DNA of 64,000 nt from the NCBI GenBank assembly GCA_900543095.1, contig UQQD01000001.1, positions 1-64,000 of the forward strand, in the 5' to 3' direction. The position numbers and the translations under genes were made by a program. The stretch is from an uncultured Ruminococcus sp. (GTDB taxonomy: Bacteria; Bacillota; Clostridia; Oscillospirales; Acutalibacteraceae). The number at the start of each line of letters is the position of its first letter. Position 1 is the stretch's first letter. Shown in pieces: positions 26,106 to 33,680 of the stretch. The notes under the pieces are model-generated. The model searched no databases. It was not told the DNA's origin and saw only the letters and a program-made list of their open reading frames with translations.

Positions 26106-26203
26106 GTAAATTTTTTTGCAAATCGGTCATATATTTTTAAATCGGTTGAAATTGTTTTGCTCTTGTGCTAAAATTAACCTATTAACCTTGAAAGGGTGCT
26201 GTT

Positions 26204-26587
26204 ATGAAAAAATGCGATTACTGCGCCAAGGAAATTTCATATTTTGACCAGTATTGTTCAGATGACTGTCATATAAGGGCAAATAAATATTATGAAACAG
26301 AGGAAAAATTCGGAAAAATATTTTCCGTAATTAATGCAATATGCGTATTTGGCATACCGGTGGGAATTTTTTTGTTTTCGTTTGCAAAGCTCGTGGGAGC
26401 GTTGATTGCGGCAGGAAGCTGTGTAATATTGGGAATTATGCTGATTTTGCTTCCGTTTCCGACCGAAGGAATGATCTCTAAATTCAAGCTGAAAAAAGCA
26501 ATGAAGATAACAAGAATAGTAGGAATTGTTGTTATCGGACTCGGATTTTTAATAATCGGATTTTTGTTTTTCTTTTTTATGAATTGA
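26204..26587 (+). CDS. Small zinc-ribbon membrane protein, unknown function
   Basis: The 127-residue protein has an N-terminal CDYC / CSDDC cysteine cluster (residues 4-20, like a DUF2116-type short zinc ribbon), then three hydrophobic segments (about 41-58, 61-80, 103-125). The last is followed directly by the C-terminus. The ribbon is expected in the cytoplasm. AAAGGGTG precedes the ATG. The gene is divergent from the trp leader and followed by a DUF378 gene with which it may be co-expressed. No function can be assigned. Confidence 0.7.
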   Translation: MKKCDYCAKEISYFDQYCSDDCHIRANKYYETEEKFGKIFSVINAICVFGIPVGIFLFSFAKLVGALIAAGSCVILGIMLILLPFPTEGMISKFKLKKAMKITRIVGIVVIGLGFLIIGFLFFFFMN

Positions 26588-26649
26588 TTTGAATATTTTT
26601 TTGAAAATTGTCAACACTATAATCAGCATTTAAACAAAGGAGGATTTAT

Positions 26650-26874
26650 ATGCTTGATAAAATAGCGCTGACATTGCTCATTATCGGTGGAATAAACTGG
26701 GGCAGTATCGGAATTTTCCAGTTTGACATCGTAGCATTTATTTGCGGCGGACAGACAGGAATCATCAGCCGAATAATCTATGTAATCGTAGGTCTTGCGG
26801 CATTGTGGTGCATCTCGCTCTTGTTCCGTGACAGCCGAGATACGATAATGGATGACTCTGCCGCAATGTCATAG
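26650..26874 (+). CDS. DUF378 family small membrane protein
   Basis: The 74-residue protein has two membrane helices. LDKIALTLLIIGGINWGSIG and the following FQFDIVAFI and IIYVIVGLAALW match the DUF378 (YuzA-like) pattern, where INWG and the VGLA segment are conserved. AAAGGAGGA precedes the ATG. The molecular function of the family is unknown. Confidence 0.88.
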   Translation: MLDKIALTLLIIGGINWGSIGIFQFDIVAFICGGQTGIISRIIYVIVGLAALWCISLLFRDSRDTIMDDSAAMS

Positions 26875-26895
26875 TAACAGATTTAAATAAAGCAT

Positions 26896-26953
26896 AAAAG
26901 TGCATCTCAGATATCGGGAGATTTTTCGATATTTGACGATGCGCTTTTTTATT
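26896..26953 (+). terminator. Long-stem terminator after the DUF378 gene
   Basis: AAAGTGCATC pairs with GATGCGCTTT, and inside it TCAGATATCG pairs with CGATATTTGA, followed by TTTTTT. The stem exceeds 18 bp with wobble pairs and one bulge. Confidence 0.85.
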
Positions 26954-27205
26954 ATAATTATAATCGCTATTTGAAAAAGTCTTTTTACATAGACTTACCG
27001 ATTTGTGTGATATATTAGTCAAAATAAGGAAAGGCAAATCTATTGAGAAAACAAATCCGATAATTGTAACGGCTGTGCAGTTTATAAACATAAACTGTTA
27101 GAGTGTAAAATTATAACTATTATATTGACAATCATATGATAAATATATATAATTATATATAACAATAATACAAATTTATATTATATTTTTAGGAGGGAAT
27201 GTAGT
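26954..27205 (+). promoter_or_regulatory. AT-rich upstream region and promoter of the LRR-dockerin gene
   Basis: This AT-rich stretch holds no gene. A perfect TTGACA (27125-27130), 17 bases and TATAAT (27148-27153) lie 50 bases before the ATG, which has AGGAGGG. Upstream, TCATATGA and alternating TA runs give no recognisable regulator site. Confidence 0.75.
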
Positions 27206-29419
27206 ATGAAAATCAAATTAACAAAAATCACATCATTATTGCTTACTTTTATACTGGTGTGCAGTATATTCGCTGTTATGCCTACAGAAGTATCAGCGGT
27301 AAATGACGATTTGGCGTCGGTCAGTTCAAACAACGGAACAAGTGTTGGTGATGAGGCAGCTATCAGCGATTTTATATATACCGTTAATGATGACGGTACT
27401 GCAAAAATAACCAAGTATAACGGCAACGACGCTTTACTTGTAATACCAAATGAAATAGACGGACATACCGTTACAGCGATTGGTAGGGCTGCGTTTTTCG
27501 ATTGCACAAGTCTTTCAAGCATAGAAATCCCCGATAGTGTTACAGAGATTGGCGGGTATGCGTTTAGCGGTTGCACAAGCCTTGCAAGCATAACAATCCC
27601 CGACGGTGTTACATCGATTGGTTATAGTGCATTTTCCGATTGCACAAGCCTTACAAACGTAGTAATCCCCAACAGTGTTACAGAGATTCGCGGGTATGCG
27701 TTTTCCGGTTGCACAAGCCTTTCAAGCATAGAAATCCCCGATAGTGTTACATCTATCGGTACGTTAGCGTTTAGCGGTTGCACAAGCCTTGTAAGCATAA
27801 ATGTAGCCGACAACAACCAAGTCTATTGCGATATTGACGGAGTATTGTTTAATAAAGATAAAACAGAGATAATAATATATCCGACCGGAAAACCGTCTGC
27901 AAGGTATTCAATCCCCGACGGTGTTACATCAATTGGCGATTATACGTTTTACGGTTGCACAAGCCTTACAAGCGTAGTAATCCCCGATAGTGTTACAGAG
28001 ATTAGCTGGTATGCGTTTTGCGGTTGCACAAGCCTTGCAAGCATAACAATCCCCGACGGTGTTACATCTATCGGTGAGTCTGCATTTTCCGATTGCACAA
28101 GCCTTACAAGCGTAGTGATCCCCGACGGTGTTACATCTATCTATGATTATACATTTCACGGTTGCACAAGCCTTACAAACGTAGTGATCCCCGACAGTGT
28201 TACAGAGATTGGTATGTTAGCGTTTAGCGATTGCACAAGCCTTGCAAGCATAACAATCCCCGATGGTGTTACATCTATCGGTGAGTCTGCGTTTTGGGGT
28301 TGCACAAGCCTTACAAACGTAGTGATCCCCGACAGTGTTACAGGGATTGGCTATTCAGCGTTTTACGGTTGCACAAGCCTTACAAACGTAGTGATCCCCG
28401 ACAGTGTTACAGAGATTGACGGGAATGTGTTTAGCGGTTGCACAAGCCTTGAAAGCATAAATGTAGCTGGCAACAATCAAAGCTATTGTGATATTGACGG
28501 AGTATTGTTTAATAAAGATAAAACAGAATTAGTACAATATCCAGCCGGAAAGCTGTCCGAAAGTTATTCAATCCCCGACGGTGTTACATCAATTGGCGAT
28601 TATGCGTTTTCCGGTTGCACAAGCCTTACAAACGTAGTAATCCCCGACAGTGTTACAGAGATTGGCTATTCAGCGTTTTACGGTTGCACAAGCCTTGTAA
28701 GCATAAATGTAGCCGACAACAACCAAGTCTATTGCGATATTGACGGAGTATTGTTTAATAAAGATAAAACAGAGATAATAATATATCCGACCGGAAAACC
28801 GTCTGCAAGGTATTCAATCCCCGACGGTGTTACATCAATTGGCGATTATACGTTTTACGGTTGCACAAGCCTTACAAGCGTAGTAATCCCCGATAGTGTT
28901 ACAGAGATTAGCTGGTATGCGTTTTGCGGTTGCACAAGCCTTGCAAGCATAACAATCCCCGACGGTGTTACATCTATCGGTGAGTCTGCATTTTCCGATT
29001 GCACAAGCCTTACAAGCGTAGTGATCCCCGACGGTGTTACATCTATCTATGATTATACATTTTACGGTTGCACAAGCCTTACAAACGTAGTGATCCCCAA
29101 CAGTGTTACAGAGATTGGCGAGTCTGCATTTGACAAATGCGATAAACTCACAATATACGGTTACAGCGGCAGTTATGCGCAAACATATGCCGATAGTAAT
29201 AATATTCCGTTTGTTGAAATTACTAATAATTTAGGGGACGTGAACTTGGACGGCCGTATCACAATATCAGATGTAACGCTTATACAAAAGTATCTTGCAG
29301 GGTACGCTTCGCTTAATTCGGAGCAATTAAAGCTTGCCGATTATAACGAAGATGGAATGATAACAATTTCAGATGCAACTCTTATACAAAAGAGCATTGC
29401 AAAGAAAGCAAAAAATTAA
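27206..29419 (+). CDS. Secreted BspA-type leucine-rich-repeat protein with C-terminal dockerin
   Basis: The 737-residue protein begins with a signal peptide (LLLTFILVCSIFAVMPTEVSA). After a short spacer come about 19 LRR_5/BspA repeats of 23 residues, consensus CTSLxxVxIPDSVTEIGxxAF. They are interrupted three times by a longer DGVLFNKDKTE insert. From about residue 675 (base 29231) follows a type I dockerin: two Ca-loop/helix units, DVNLDGRITISD and ADYNEDGMITISD, each followed by a TLIQK helix. The protein should be exported and dock to a cohesin on a scaffoldin or the cell surface. The LRR part probably binds a host or carbohydrate-associated ligand. No catalytic domain is visible. Confidence 0.92.
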   Translation: MKIKLTKITSLLLTFILVCSIFAVMPTEVSAVNDDLASVSSNNGTSVGDEAAISDFIYTVNDDGTAKITKYNGNDALLVIPNEIDGHTVTAIGRAAFFDCTSLSSIEIPDSVTEIGGYAFSGCTSLASITIPDGVTSIGYSAFSDCTSLTNVVIPNSVTEIRGYAFSGCTSLSSIEIPDSVTSIGTLAFSGCTSLVSINVADNNQVYCDIDGVLFNKDKTEIIIYPTGKPSARYSIPDGVTSIGDYTFYGCTSLTSVVIPDSVTEISWYAFCGCTSLASITIPDGVTSIGESAFSDCTSLTSVVIPDGVTSIYDYTFHGCTSLTNVVIPDSVTEIGMLAFSDCTSLASITIPDGVTSIGESAFWGCTSLTNVVIPDSVTGIGYSAFYGCTSLTNVVIPDSVTEIDGNVFSGCTSLESINVAGNNQSYCDIDGVLFNKDKTELVQYPAGKLSESYSIPDGVTSIGDYAFSGCTSLTNVVIPDSVTEIGYSAFYGCTSLVSINVADNNQVYCDIDGVLFNKDKTEIIIYPTGKPSARYSIPDGVTSIGDYTFYGCTSLTSVVIPDSVTEISWYAFCGCTSLASITIPDGVTSIGESAFSDCTSLTSVVIPDGVTSIYDYTFYGCTSLTNVVIPNSVTEIGESAFDKCDKLTIYGYSGSYAQTYADSNNIPFVEITNNLGDVNLDGRITISDVTLIQKYLAGYASLNSEQLKLADYNEDGMITISDATLIQKSIAKKAKN
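27775..28212 (+). repeat. 438-bp intragenic duplication, copy 1
   Basis: This part of the LRR gene is repeated 906 bases downstream (28681-29118) with only two substitutions by eye, including at synonymous sites. This indicates recent duplication or gene conversion and not ordinary repeat divergence. Confidence 0.95.
28681..29118 (+). repeat. 438-bp intragenic duplication, copy 2
   Basis: Second copy of the segment at 27775-28212. The offset is 906 bases (302 codons), so the frame and the repeat phase are kept. The two changes give His to Tyr and Asp to Asn. Confidence 0.95.
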
Positions 29420-29433
29420 AAAATACGCAGAAA

Positions 29434-29468
29434 AAACACCCTCGCCAAAAGCGAGGGTGAAATTTTGC
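29434..29468. terminator. Bidirectional terminator between LRR-dockerin gene and khpA
   Basis: CACCCTCGC pairs with GCGAGGGTG around a CAAAA loop. T-rich sequence follows on the plus strand and a T-run (the AAAAAA at 29431) on the minus strand. The genes converge here. Confidence 0.88.
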
Positions 29469-29481
29469 AATGATTGCGGAA

Positions 29482-29715
29482 TCAGTCAATTTCAACTGCA
29501 ATCTTTTCTTCACTGCGAATAGCTGCGCTGCGGGCAATGGTGCGGATAGCCTTGGCAATTCTGCCTTGCTTTCCGATTACTCTGCCCATATCGTTTTCCG
29601 CAACGTGGATGTGATAAACGATTGTGCCGTCCTCGGCAGGTTCGTCAACGTCAACCTTTACCGATTCGGGGTCATCAACAAGTCCCTTTGCGATAACAGC
29701 AAGTAATTCCTGCAT
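29482..29715 (-). CDS. khpA: KhpA-type KH domain RNA-binding protein
   Basis: A single-KH-domain RNA-binding protein of 77 residues, the partner of KhpB/Jag in Firmicutes and often encoded next to rpsP. The KH motif is visible as MGRVIGKQGRIAKAIRTI. It follows rpsP in the ffh unit and is the last gene of that unit, before a terminator. Confidence 0.93.
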   Translation of the reverse strand: MQELLAVIAKGLVDDPESVKVDVDEPAEDGTIVYHIHVAENDMGRVIGKQGRIAKAIRTIARSAAIRSEEKIAVEID

Positions 29716-29738
29716 AATAAAAGTCCTTTCAGTTTAAT

Positions 29739-29984
29739 TTAGTCGATGATGCCGTTCTTTTTAAGAAGAGCCTTGACTGTGTCTGTAGGCTGTGCGCCGT
29801 TGGCAATCCACTTTTTAACTGCCTCGCCGTCAACCTTAAACTCCGAAGGATTTTTAAGAATGTCGTATGTTCCGATTTCCTCGATAAAACGTCCGTTTCT
29901 CGGGTATCTTGAATCTGCTACAACAACTCTGTAATAAGGAGCTTTCTTTGAACCCATTCTTCTAAGTCTGATTTTTACTGCCAT
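29739..29984 (-). CDS. rpsP: 30S ribosomal protein bS16
   Basis: The 81-residue small-subunit protein has the family start VKIRLRRMGSKKAPYYRVVVADSR and RNGRFIEEIGTYD. It lies between ffh and khpA, the common Firmicutes order. Confidence 0.97.
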   Translation of the reverse strand: MAVKIRLRRMGSKKAPYYRVVVADSRYPRNGRFIEEIGTYDILKNPSEFKVDGEAVKKWIANGAQPTDTVKALLKKNGIID

Positions 29985-30045
29985 AATTTACACCTCTGAA
30001 ATTTGTTTGTTATATATTCACCAATCTTTTTGATTGAATGAAGTC

Positions 30046-31425
30046 TTATTTAAACGGCGGCATTCCGCCCATTCCGCCCATCGGCATTCCGCCGAGTCCG
30101 GGAAGCATATTGTTCTTGCGTTTTTTGCCTTTTTTGCCCTTTGGCTTCATCTTTTTCATCATTTTTTGCATTTGGTCAAGCTGCTTTAAAAGCCTGTTGA
30201 CCTCTTCGACGCTCCTGCCCGAACCTGCGGCAATTCTGCGTTTGCGTGACGGATTTATAAGGCTCGGATTACTGCGCTCGGCAGGCGTCATTGAATATAT
30301 AATAGCCTGAAGCCAGTCGATTTGCCTGTCGTCAATGTCAACGTCATCAAGCTGATGACCAACTCCCGGTATTTTTGCAAGAATACCCTTTAAAGGTCCC
30401 ATTTTTTTGACCTGTTCAAACTGTTCAAGCAGGTCGTTAAAGTCAAGCTTGTTGCTGAGCATCTTTTTTGCCATTTCTTCGGCTTTTTTCTCATCAAGCT
30501 TGTTTTGTGCGTCCTCAATAAGCGTGAGCACATCGCCCATACCCAAAATTCGGCTTGCCATTCTGTCGGGGTGGAAAACTTCAATATCGTCCAGCTTTTC
30601 ACCTATTCCGGCAAACTTTATCGGCTTGCCTGTAACGGCTCTGACCGAAAGCGCAGCGCCGCCTCTTGTGTCGCCGTCAAGCTTTGTAAGGATAACGCCC
30701 GTTATTTCAAGCAGTTCGTTAAAGCTTTTTGCAACATTTACCGCATCCTGACCTGTCATAGAATCAATAACAAGCAATATTTCGTCGGGATTTACTTCCG
30801 CCTTGACCTCTTTAAGCTCGTTCATAAGCGCTTCGTCAATGTGAAGTCGTCCTGCGGTATCAAGAATTACAACGTCGTTGCCGTAGTCCTTTGCGTTGCG
30901 GATTGCGGCGTTTGCTATTTTTACGGGATTTTCCTTTCCCATTTCAAACACGGGGACGCCGGCTTTTTCGCCTACTACTTTTAACTGATCAATAGCGGCG
31001 GGACGGTAGATGTCGCAAGCGACAAGCAACGGACGATGATTTTTTGCTTTGAGCATTTTTGCAAGCTTTGCGGCGTGGGTGGTTTTACCGGAACCCTGCA
31101 AACCGCACAGCATAATAACTGTAGGAGGCTTTGACGCAAACTCAAGCCTTGCATTTTCTCCTCCCATAAGTGAAGTAAGCTCTTCATCGACTATTTTAAT
31201 TACCATTTGAGCGGGAGTCAGGCTTTCCATAACGTCCTGACCGATTGCACGCTCGGTTACTTTGTTTGTGAAATCCTTTGCGATTTTATAGTTTACGTCG
31301 GCTTCAAGAAGCGCAAGGCGCACTTCACGCATTGCTTCCCTGACATCGCTTTCGGTAAGCTTACCCTTGCTTTTCAGTTTTTTAAACGCATTGCTCAGTT
31401 TGTCTGAAAGTCCTTCAAACGCCAT
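30046..31425 (-). CDS. ffh: Signal recognition particle protein Ffh (SRP54)
   Basis: GTPase that binds signal sequences and SRP RNA and targets ribosomes to the membrane. The 459-residue protein has the N domain, the G domain with GLQGSGKTTHAAKLA (Walker A), DTAGRL and TKLDGDTRGG, and the methionine-rich M domain ending in a glycine/methionine tail. ylxM lies immediately upstream, as is usual in Firmicutes. Confidence 0.97.
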   Translation of the reverse strand: MAFEGLSDKLSNAFKKLKSKGKLTESDVREAMREVRLALLEADVNYKIAKDFTNKVTERAIGQDVMESLTPAQMVIKIVDEELTSLMGGENARLEFASKPPTVIMLCGLQGSGKTTHAAKLAKMLKAKNHRPLLVACDIYRPAAIDQLKVVGEKAGVPVFEMGKENPVKIANAAIRNAKDYGNDVVILDTAGRLHIDEALMNELKEVKAEVNPDEILLVIDSMTGQDAVNVAKSFNELLEITGVILTKLDGDTRGGAALSVRAVTGKPIKFAGIGEKLDDIEVFHPDRMASRILGMGDVLTLIEDAQNKLDEKKAEEMAKKMLSNKLDFNDLLEQFEQVKKMGPLKGILAKIPGVGHQLDDVDIDDRQIDWLQAIIYSMTPAERSNPSLINPSRKRRIAAGSGRSVEEVNRLLKQLDQMQKMMKKMKPKGKKGKKRKNNMLPGLGGMPMGGMGGMPPFK

Positions 31426-31434
31426 AGTGCCCTC

Positions 31435-31785
31435 TTATTCTTTAAGTGCGCCTGCCTTTTGTTCAATTTCTAAGGCAAGCGTTTTTATGTTTTCGTCTTG
31501 TGATTTGGTTTTGATTTCCCGTGCTATGACCGAAATATCGTCAAGCCCTTGTCTGAGCGATTGAAACTGCCTGAGCAGACCGAGCTTTTTTTCAAAATCA
31601 AAAAGCTGTTGTTCACATCGCTTTATGCTGTCGCGCACGCCCTGTCGGGTTATGCCTGTCTGAGCGGCGATTTCCGCAAGCGAAAGGTCGTCGTTGTAGT
31701 AAAGCTCAACCGCTTGCCGTCCCGACGGCTTTAACAGCTCGCCGTAAAAGTCAAACAGCAGGGAAACCTCAATGTTTTTTTCCAT
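31435..31785 (-). CDS. ylxM: YlxM-family (UPF0122) helix-turn-helix protein
   Basis: The 116-residue protein has the sigma-70-like helix-turn-helix YYNDDLSLAEIAAQTGITRQGVRD followed by a coiled helix. Proteins of this family are co-transcribed with ffh and are thought to act in the SRP pathway. GAGGAG precedes the ATG. It is the first gene of the ylxM-ffh-rpsP-khpA unit. Confidence 0.95.
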   Translation of the reverse strand: MEKNIEVSLLFDFYGELLKPSGRQAVELYYNDDLSLAEIAAQTGITRQGVRDSIKRCEQQLFDFEKKLGLLRQFQSLRQGLDDISVIAREIKTKSQDENIKTLALEIEQKAGALKE

Positions 31786-31840
31786 AGCTGCAGCTCCTCG
31801 CTATGAATGAGTGTAAAGCAAATCTCTTTACACCTTTGGT

Positions 31841-31869
31841 ATTATAATACATATATGTCCGTTTGTCAA
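31841..31869 (-). promoter_or_regulatory. Promoter of the ylxM-ffh unit
   Basis: On the minus strand, TTGACA (31864-31869), 17 bases, TATAAT (31841-31846), both perfect. The leader then contains TGTAAAGAGATTTGCTTTACA, an inverted repeat (TGTAAA/TTTACA) near the start. Confidence 0.9.
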
Positions 31870-31879
31870 GTGTAAATAC

Positions 31880-31920
31880 GCAAAAAGGACTGTCGCTGAA
31901 TGTTAAATGCGACAGTCCCG
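31880..31920 (-). terminator. Terminator after the coiled-coil membrane protein gene
   Basis: On the minus strand GGGACTGTCGC pairs with GCGACAGTCC around a 12-base loop, followed by TTTTT. It ends just before the ylxM promoter. Confidence 0.88.
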
Positions 31921-31933
31921 AAAGAGAGGACAA

Positions 31934-32470
31934 TTACTCCGTTTTATCTTCGTTTGTCTCTGTGGTTTCCGATGCTTTATCGGTTGTGTTGTCCGCTGTG
32001 ATCTCCTTGAGCTCATCAGCCTTTTCTTCGACCATGTCAACTGCCTTTTCAACAGCTTCCTTAGCGTCGTCAACCTTTTCCTCAGCCATTTTTTCAACGG
32101 CTTTTTTCCCTTTACGGATTTTTTCTTTTACATTATCGGCGGTAGATGTTACGGATTCCTTTATCTTTTTAACAGATTCGCCTATGTGTTTGTTAAGGCT
32201 TTTTTTCGCCGTTTCTTCTGCTTCCGTAACAGCCTCTGCAGCCGCTTCGGCAGTTTCTTCAATGCTTTCAACATCCTCCTGCACTGCATTATCGGTGCTT
32301 TCGGTGTTGATGTTCTCAGCGTTAAATTCAGAGTCTGTGCTTTCGGGAAGAGCCTGATTTTTTTCTTTAACCTTTTTTACGGTATAAACGGTTGCGGCTG
32401 CTGCTGTGGCGGCGGCAATCGTTCCGATTGCGCCTATGATAAATCTTTTTCTACTGAGTTTTTTCTTCAT
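31934..32470 (-). CDS. Single-pass membrane protein with long charged helical tail
   Basis: The 178-residue protein has a basic N-terminus, one membrane helix (about 10-30), then a Glu/Ala/Lys-rich stretch (about 60-165). This last part looks like an amphipathic, apolipoprotein/LEA-like helix, with repeated KKIKE and AVEKAVD patterns. It resembles the YtxH-type general-stress proteins in layout but no domain is recognised with certainty. It is a single-gene unit, divergent from ldh. Function unknown. Confidence 0.75.
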   Translation of the reverse strand: MKKKLSRKRFIIGAIGTIAAATAAAATVYTVKKVKEKNQALPESTDSEFNAENINTESTDNAVQEDVESIEETAEAAAEAVTEAEETAKKSLNKHIGESVKKIKESVTSTADNVKEKIRKGKKAVEKMAEEKVDDAKEAVEKAVDMVEEKADELKEITADNTTDKASETTETNEDKTE

Positions 32471-32576
32471 AAAAAATCACCTCGATAACTTTGTATAATT
32501 ATTATATAACAAATATTAAAAAAAATAAATGTACAATATCGAAAAACTGCCTAAAATTTTCAGTCGTTGCCTTTGT

Positions 32577-32605
32577 TTTACATATGTTTTTTATTTTGCT
32601 ATACC
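32577..32605 (+). promoter_or_regulatory. Promoter of ldh
   Basis: TTTACA (32577-32582), 17 bases, TATACC (32600-32605), with the ATG about 65 bases downstream. Confidence 0.55.
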
Positions 32606-32671
32606 TGAATCAATTTTTTAATGTGAATAAATGTATGATACCGATAAACAATAAAGTCGGAGGTAATGTCT

Positions 32672-33625
32672 ATGAAAAAAGAAATCAACCCACGAAAGGC
32701 GGCTGTTATCGGCTGCGGATTTGTCGGTTCTGCAACGGCTTTTGCGCTTATGCAGAGCAGGCTGTTCTCGGAAATGGTATTGATAGATGTAAATTACGAC
32801 AAAGCGGACGGCGAGGCGATGGATATTTCCCACGGAGTGCCGTTTGCAGGGCATATGAAAATATATGCGGGCAACTACGACAATATATCCGATTGTGCGG
32901 TAATTATAATTACTGCGGGCGCAAACCAAAAGCCTAACGAAACACGTCTTGACCTTGTCAACAAAAACGTAGCGATATACAAAAGTATAATACCCGAAAT
33001 CACCTGCCGAAATTTTCAGGGCATTTTGCTTATTGTATCCAATCCGGTTGATATACTGACCTATGCGGCGTTAAAGCTCAGCGGTTATACCGAAAACAGG
33101 GTTATCGGTTCCGGTACCGTGCTTGACTCGGCAAGACTTAAATATATATTGGGAGAGCATCTTAATATCGACAGCCGAAGCGTACATTCGTTTATAATCG
33201 GTGAACACGGCGACAGTGAGATAGCGGCATGGAGCAGTACGAATGTTTCGGGTATACCGCTTGACGACTTTTGTGAAATGCGGGGACATTTTAATCACAA
33301 ACAAAATATGATAGAAATAGCCGAGGATGTTAAGAACAGCGCTTATGAAATTATTGAAAAAAAGCAGGCCACCTATTACGGCATAGCAATGGCGGTAAAG
33401 CGTATATGCGAGTGTATAGTCAGAAACGAAAAATCAATTTTGCCTGTATCCTCAATGATGCACGGAGAGTATGGGATAGAGGACGTTGTTTTGAGTATGC
33501 CGTCTATCGTCGGCGCAAACGGATTTGAAACCCACGTTCCCATATCGCTCAACGAGGAGGAAACACGAAATCTTAAAAAATCGGCGGATACGCTCAAAGA
33601 AATTGCCGACAGCCTTGATTTGTAA
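32672..33625 (+). CDS. ldh: L-lactate dehydrogenase
   Basis: NAD-dependent reduction of pyruvate to L-lactate. The 317-residue protein has the Rossmann motif AVIGCGFVGSATAF, the substrate loop AGANQKPNETR with glutamine at the LDH-specificity position and catalytic arginine, SNPVDILT, and the catalytic histidine in IIGEHGDSE. The second ATG (32672) is eight bases from CGGAGG and is preferred over the one at 32666. Malate dehydrogenase is less likely because arginine would replace that glutamine. Confidence 0.93.
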   Translation: MKKEINPRKAAVIGCGFVGSATAFALMQSRLFSEMVLIDVNYDKADGEAMDISHGVPFAGHMKIYAGNYDNISDCAVIIITAGANQKPNETRLDLVNKNVAIYKSIIPEITCRNFQGILLIVSNPVDILTYAALKLSGYTENRVIGSGTVLDSARLKYILGEHLNIDSRSVHSFIIGEHGDSEIAAWSSTNVSGIPLDDFCEMRGHFNHKQNMIEIAEDVKNSAYEIIEKKQATYYGIAMAVKRICECIVRNEKSILPVSSMMHGEYGIEDVVLSMPSIVGANGFETHVPISLNEEETRNLKKSADTLKEIADSLDL

Positions 33626-33641
33626 TACGCTGAACAAATGT

Positions 33642-33676
33642 AAAAAAGCCGCACCGATTTTATCGGAGTGGCTTTT
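33642..33676. terminator. Bidirectional terminator between ldh and the glycosyltransferase gene
   Basis: AAAAGCCGCACCGAT pairs with ATCGGAGTGGCTTTT (one A/A mismatch), with A- and T-runs on both sides between converging genes. Confidence 0.88.
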
Positions 33677-33680
33677 ATGC

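Noticed and set aside
27480..29160. CRISPR-like regular repeats
   Set aside because: The repeats are in-frame LRR codons with 69-base period, not repeat-spacer units; no cas gene is present in the window.
28835..29182. Repeated Cys-rich minus-strand ORF (also 27929-28159) opposite the LRR gene
   Set aside because: It is the reverse reading of the LRR repeats; its own repetition simply reflects the 438-bp duplication.
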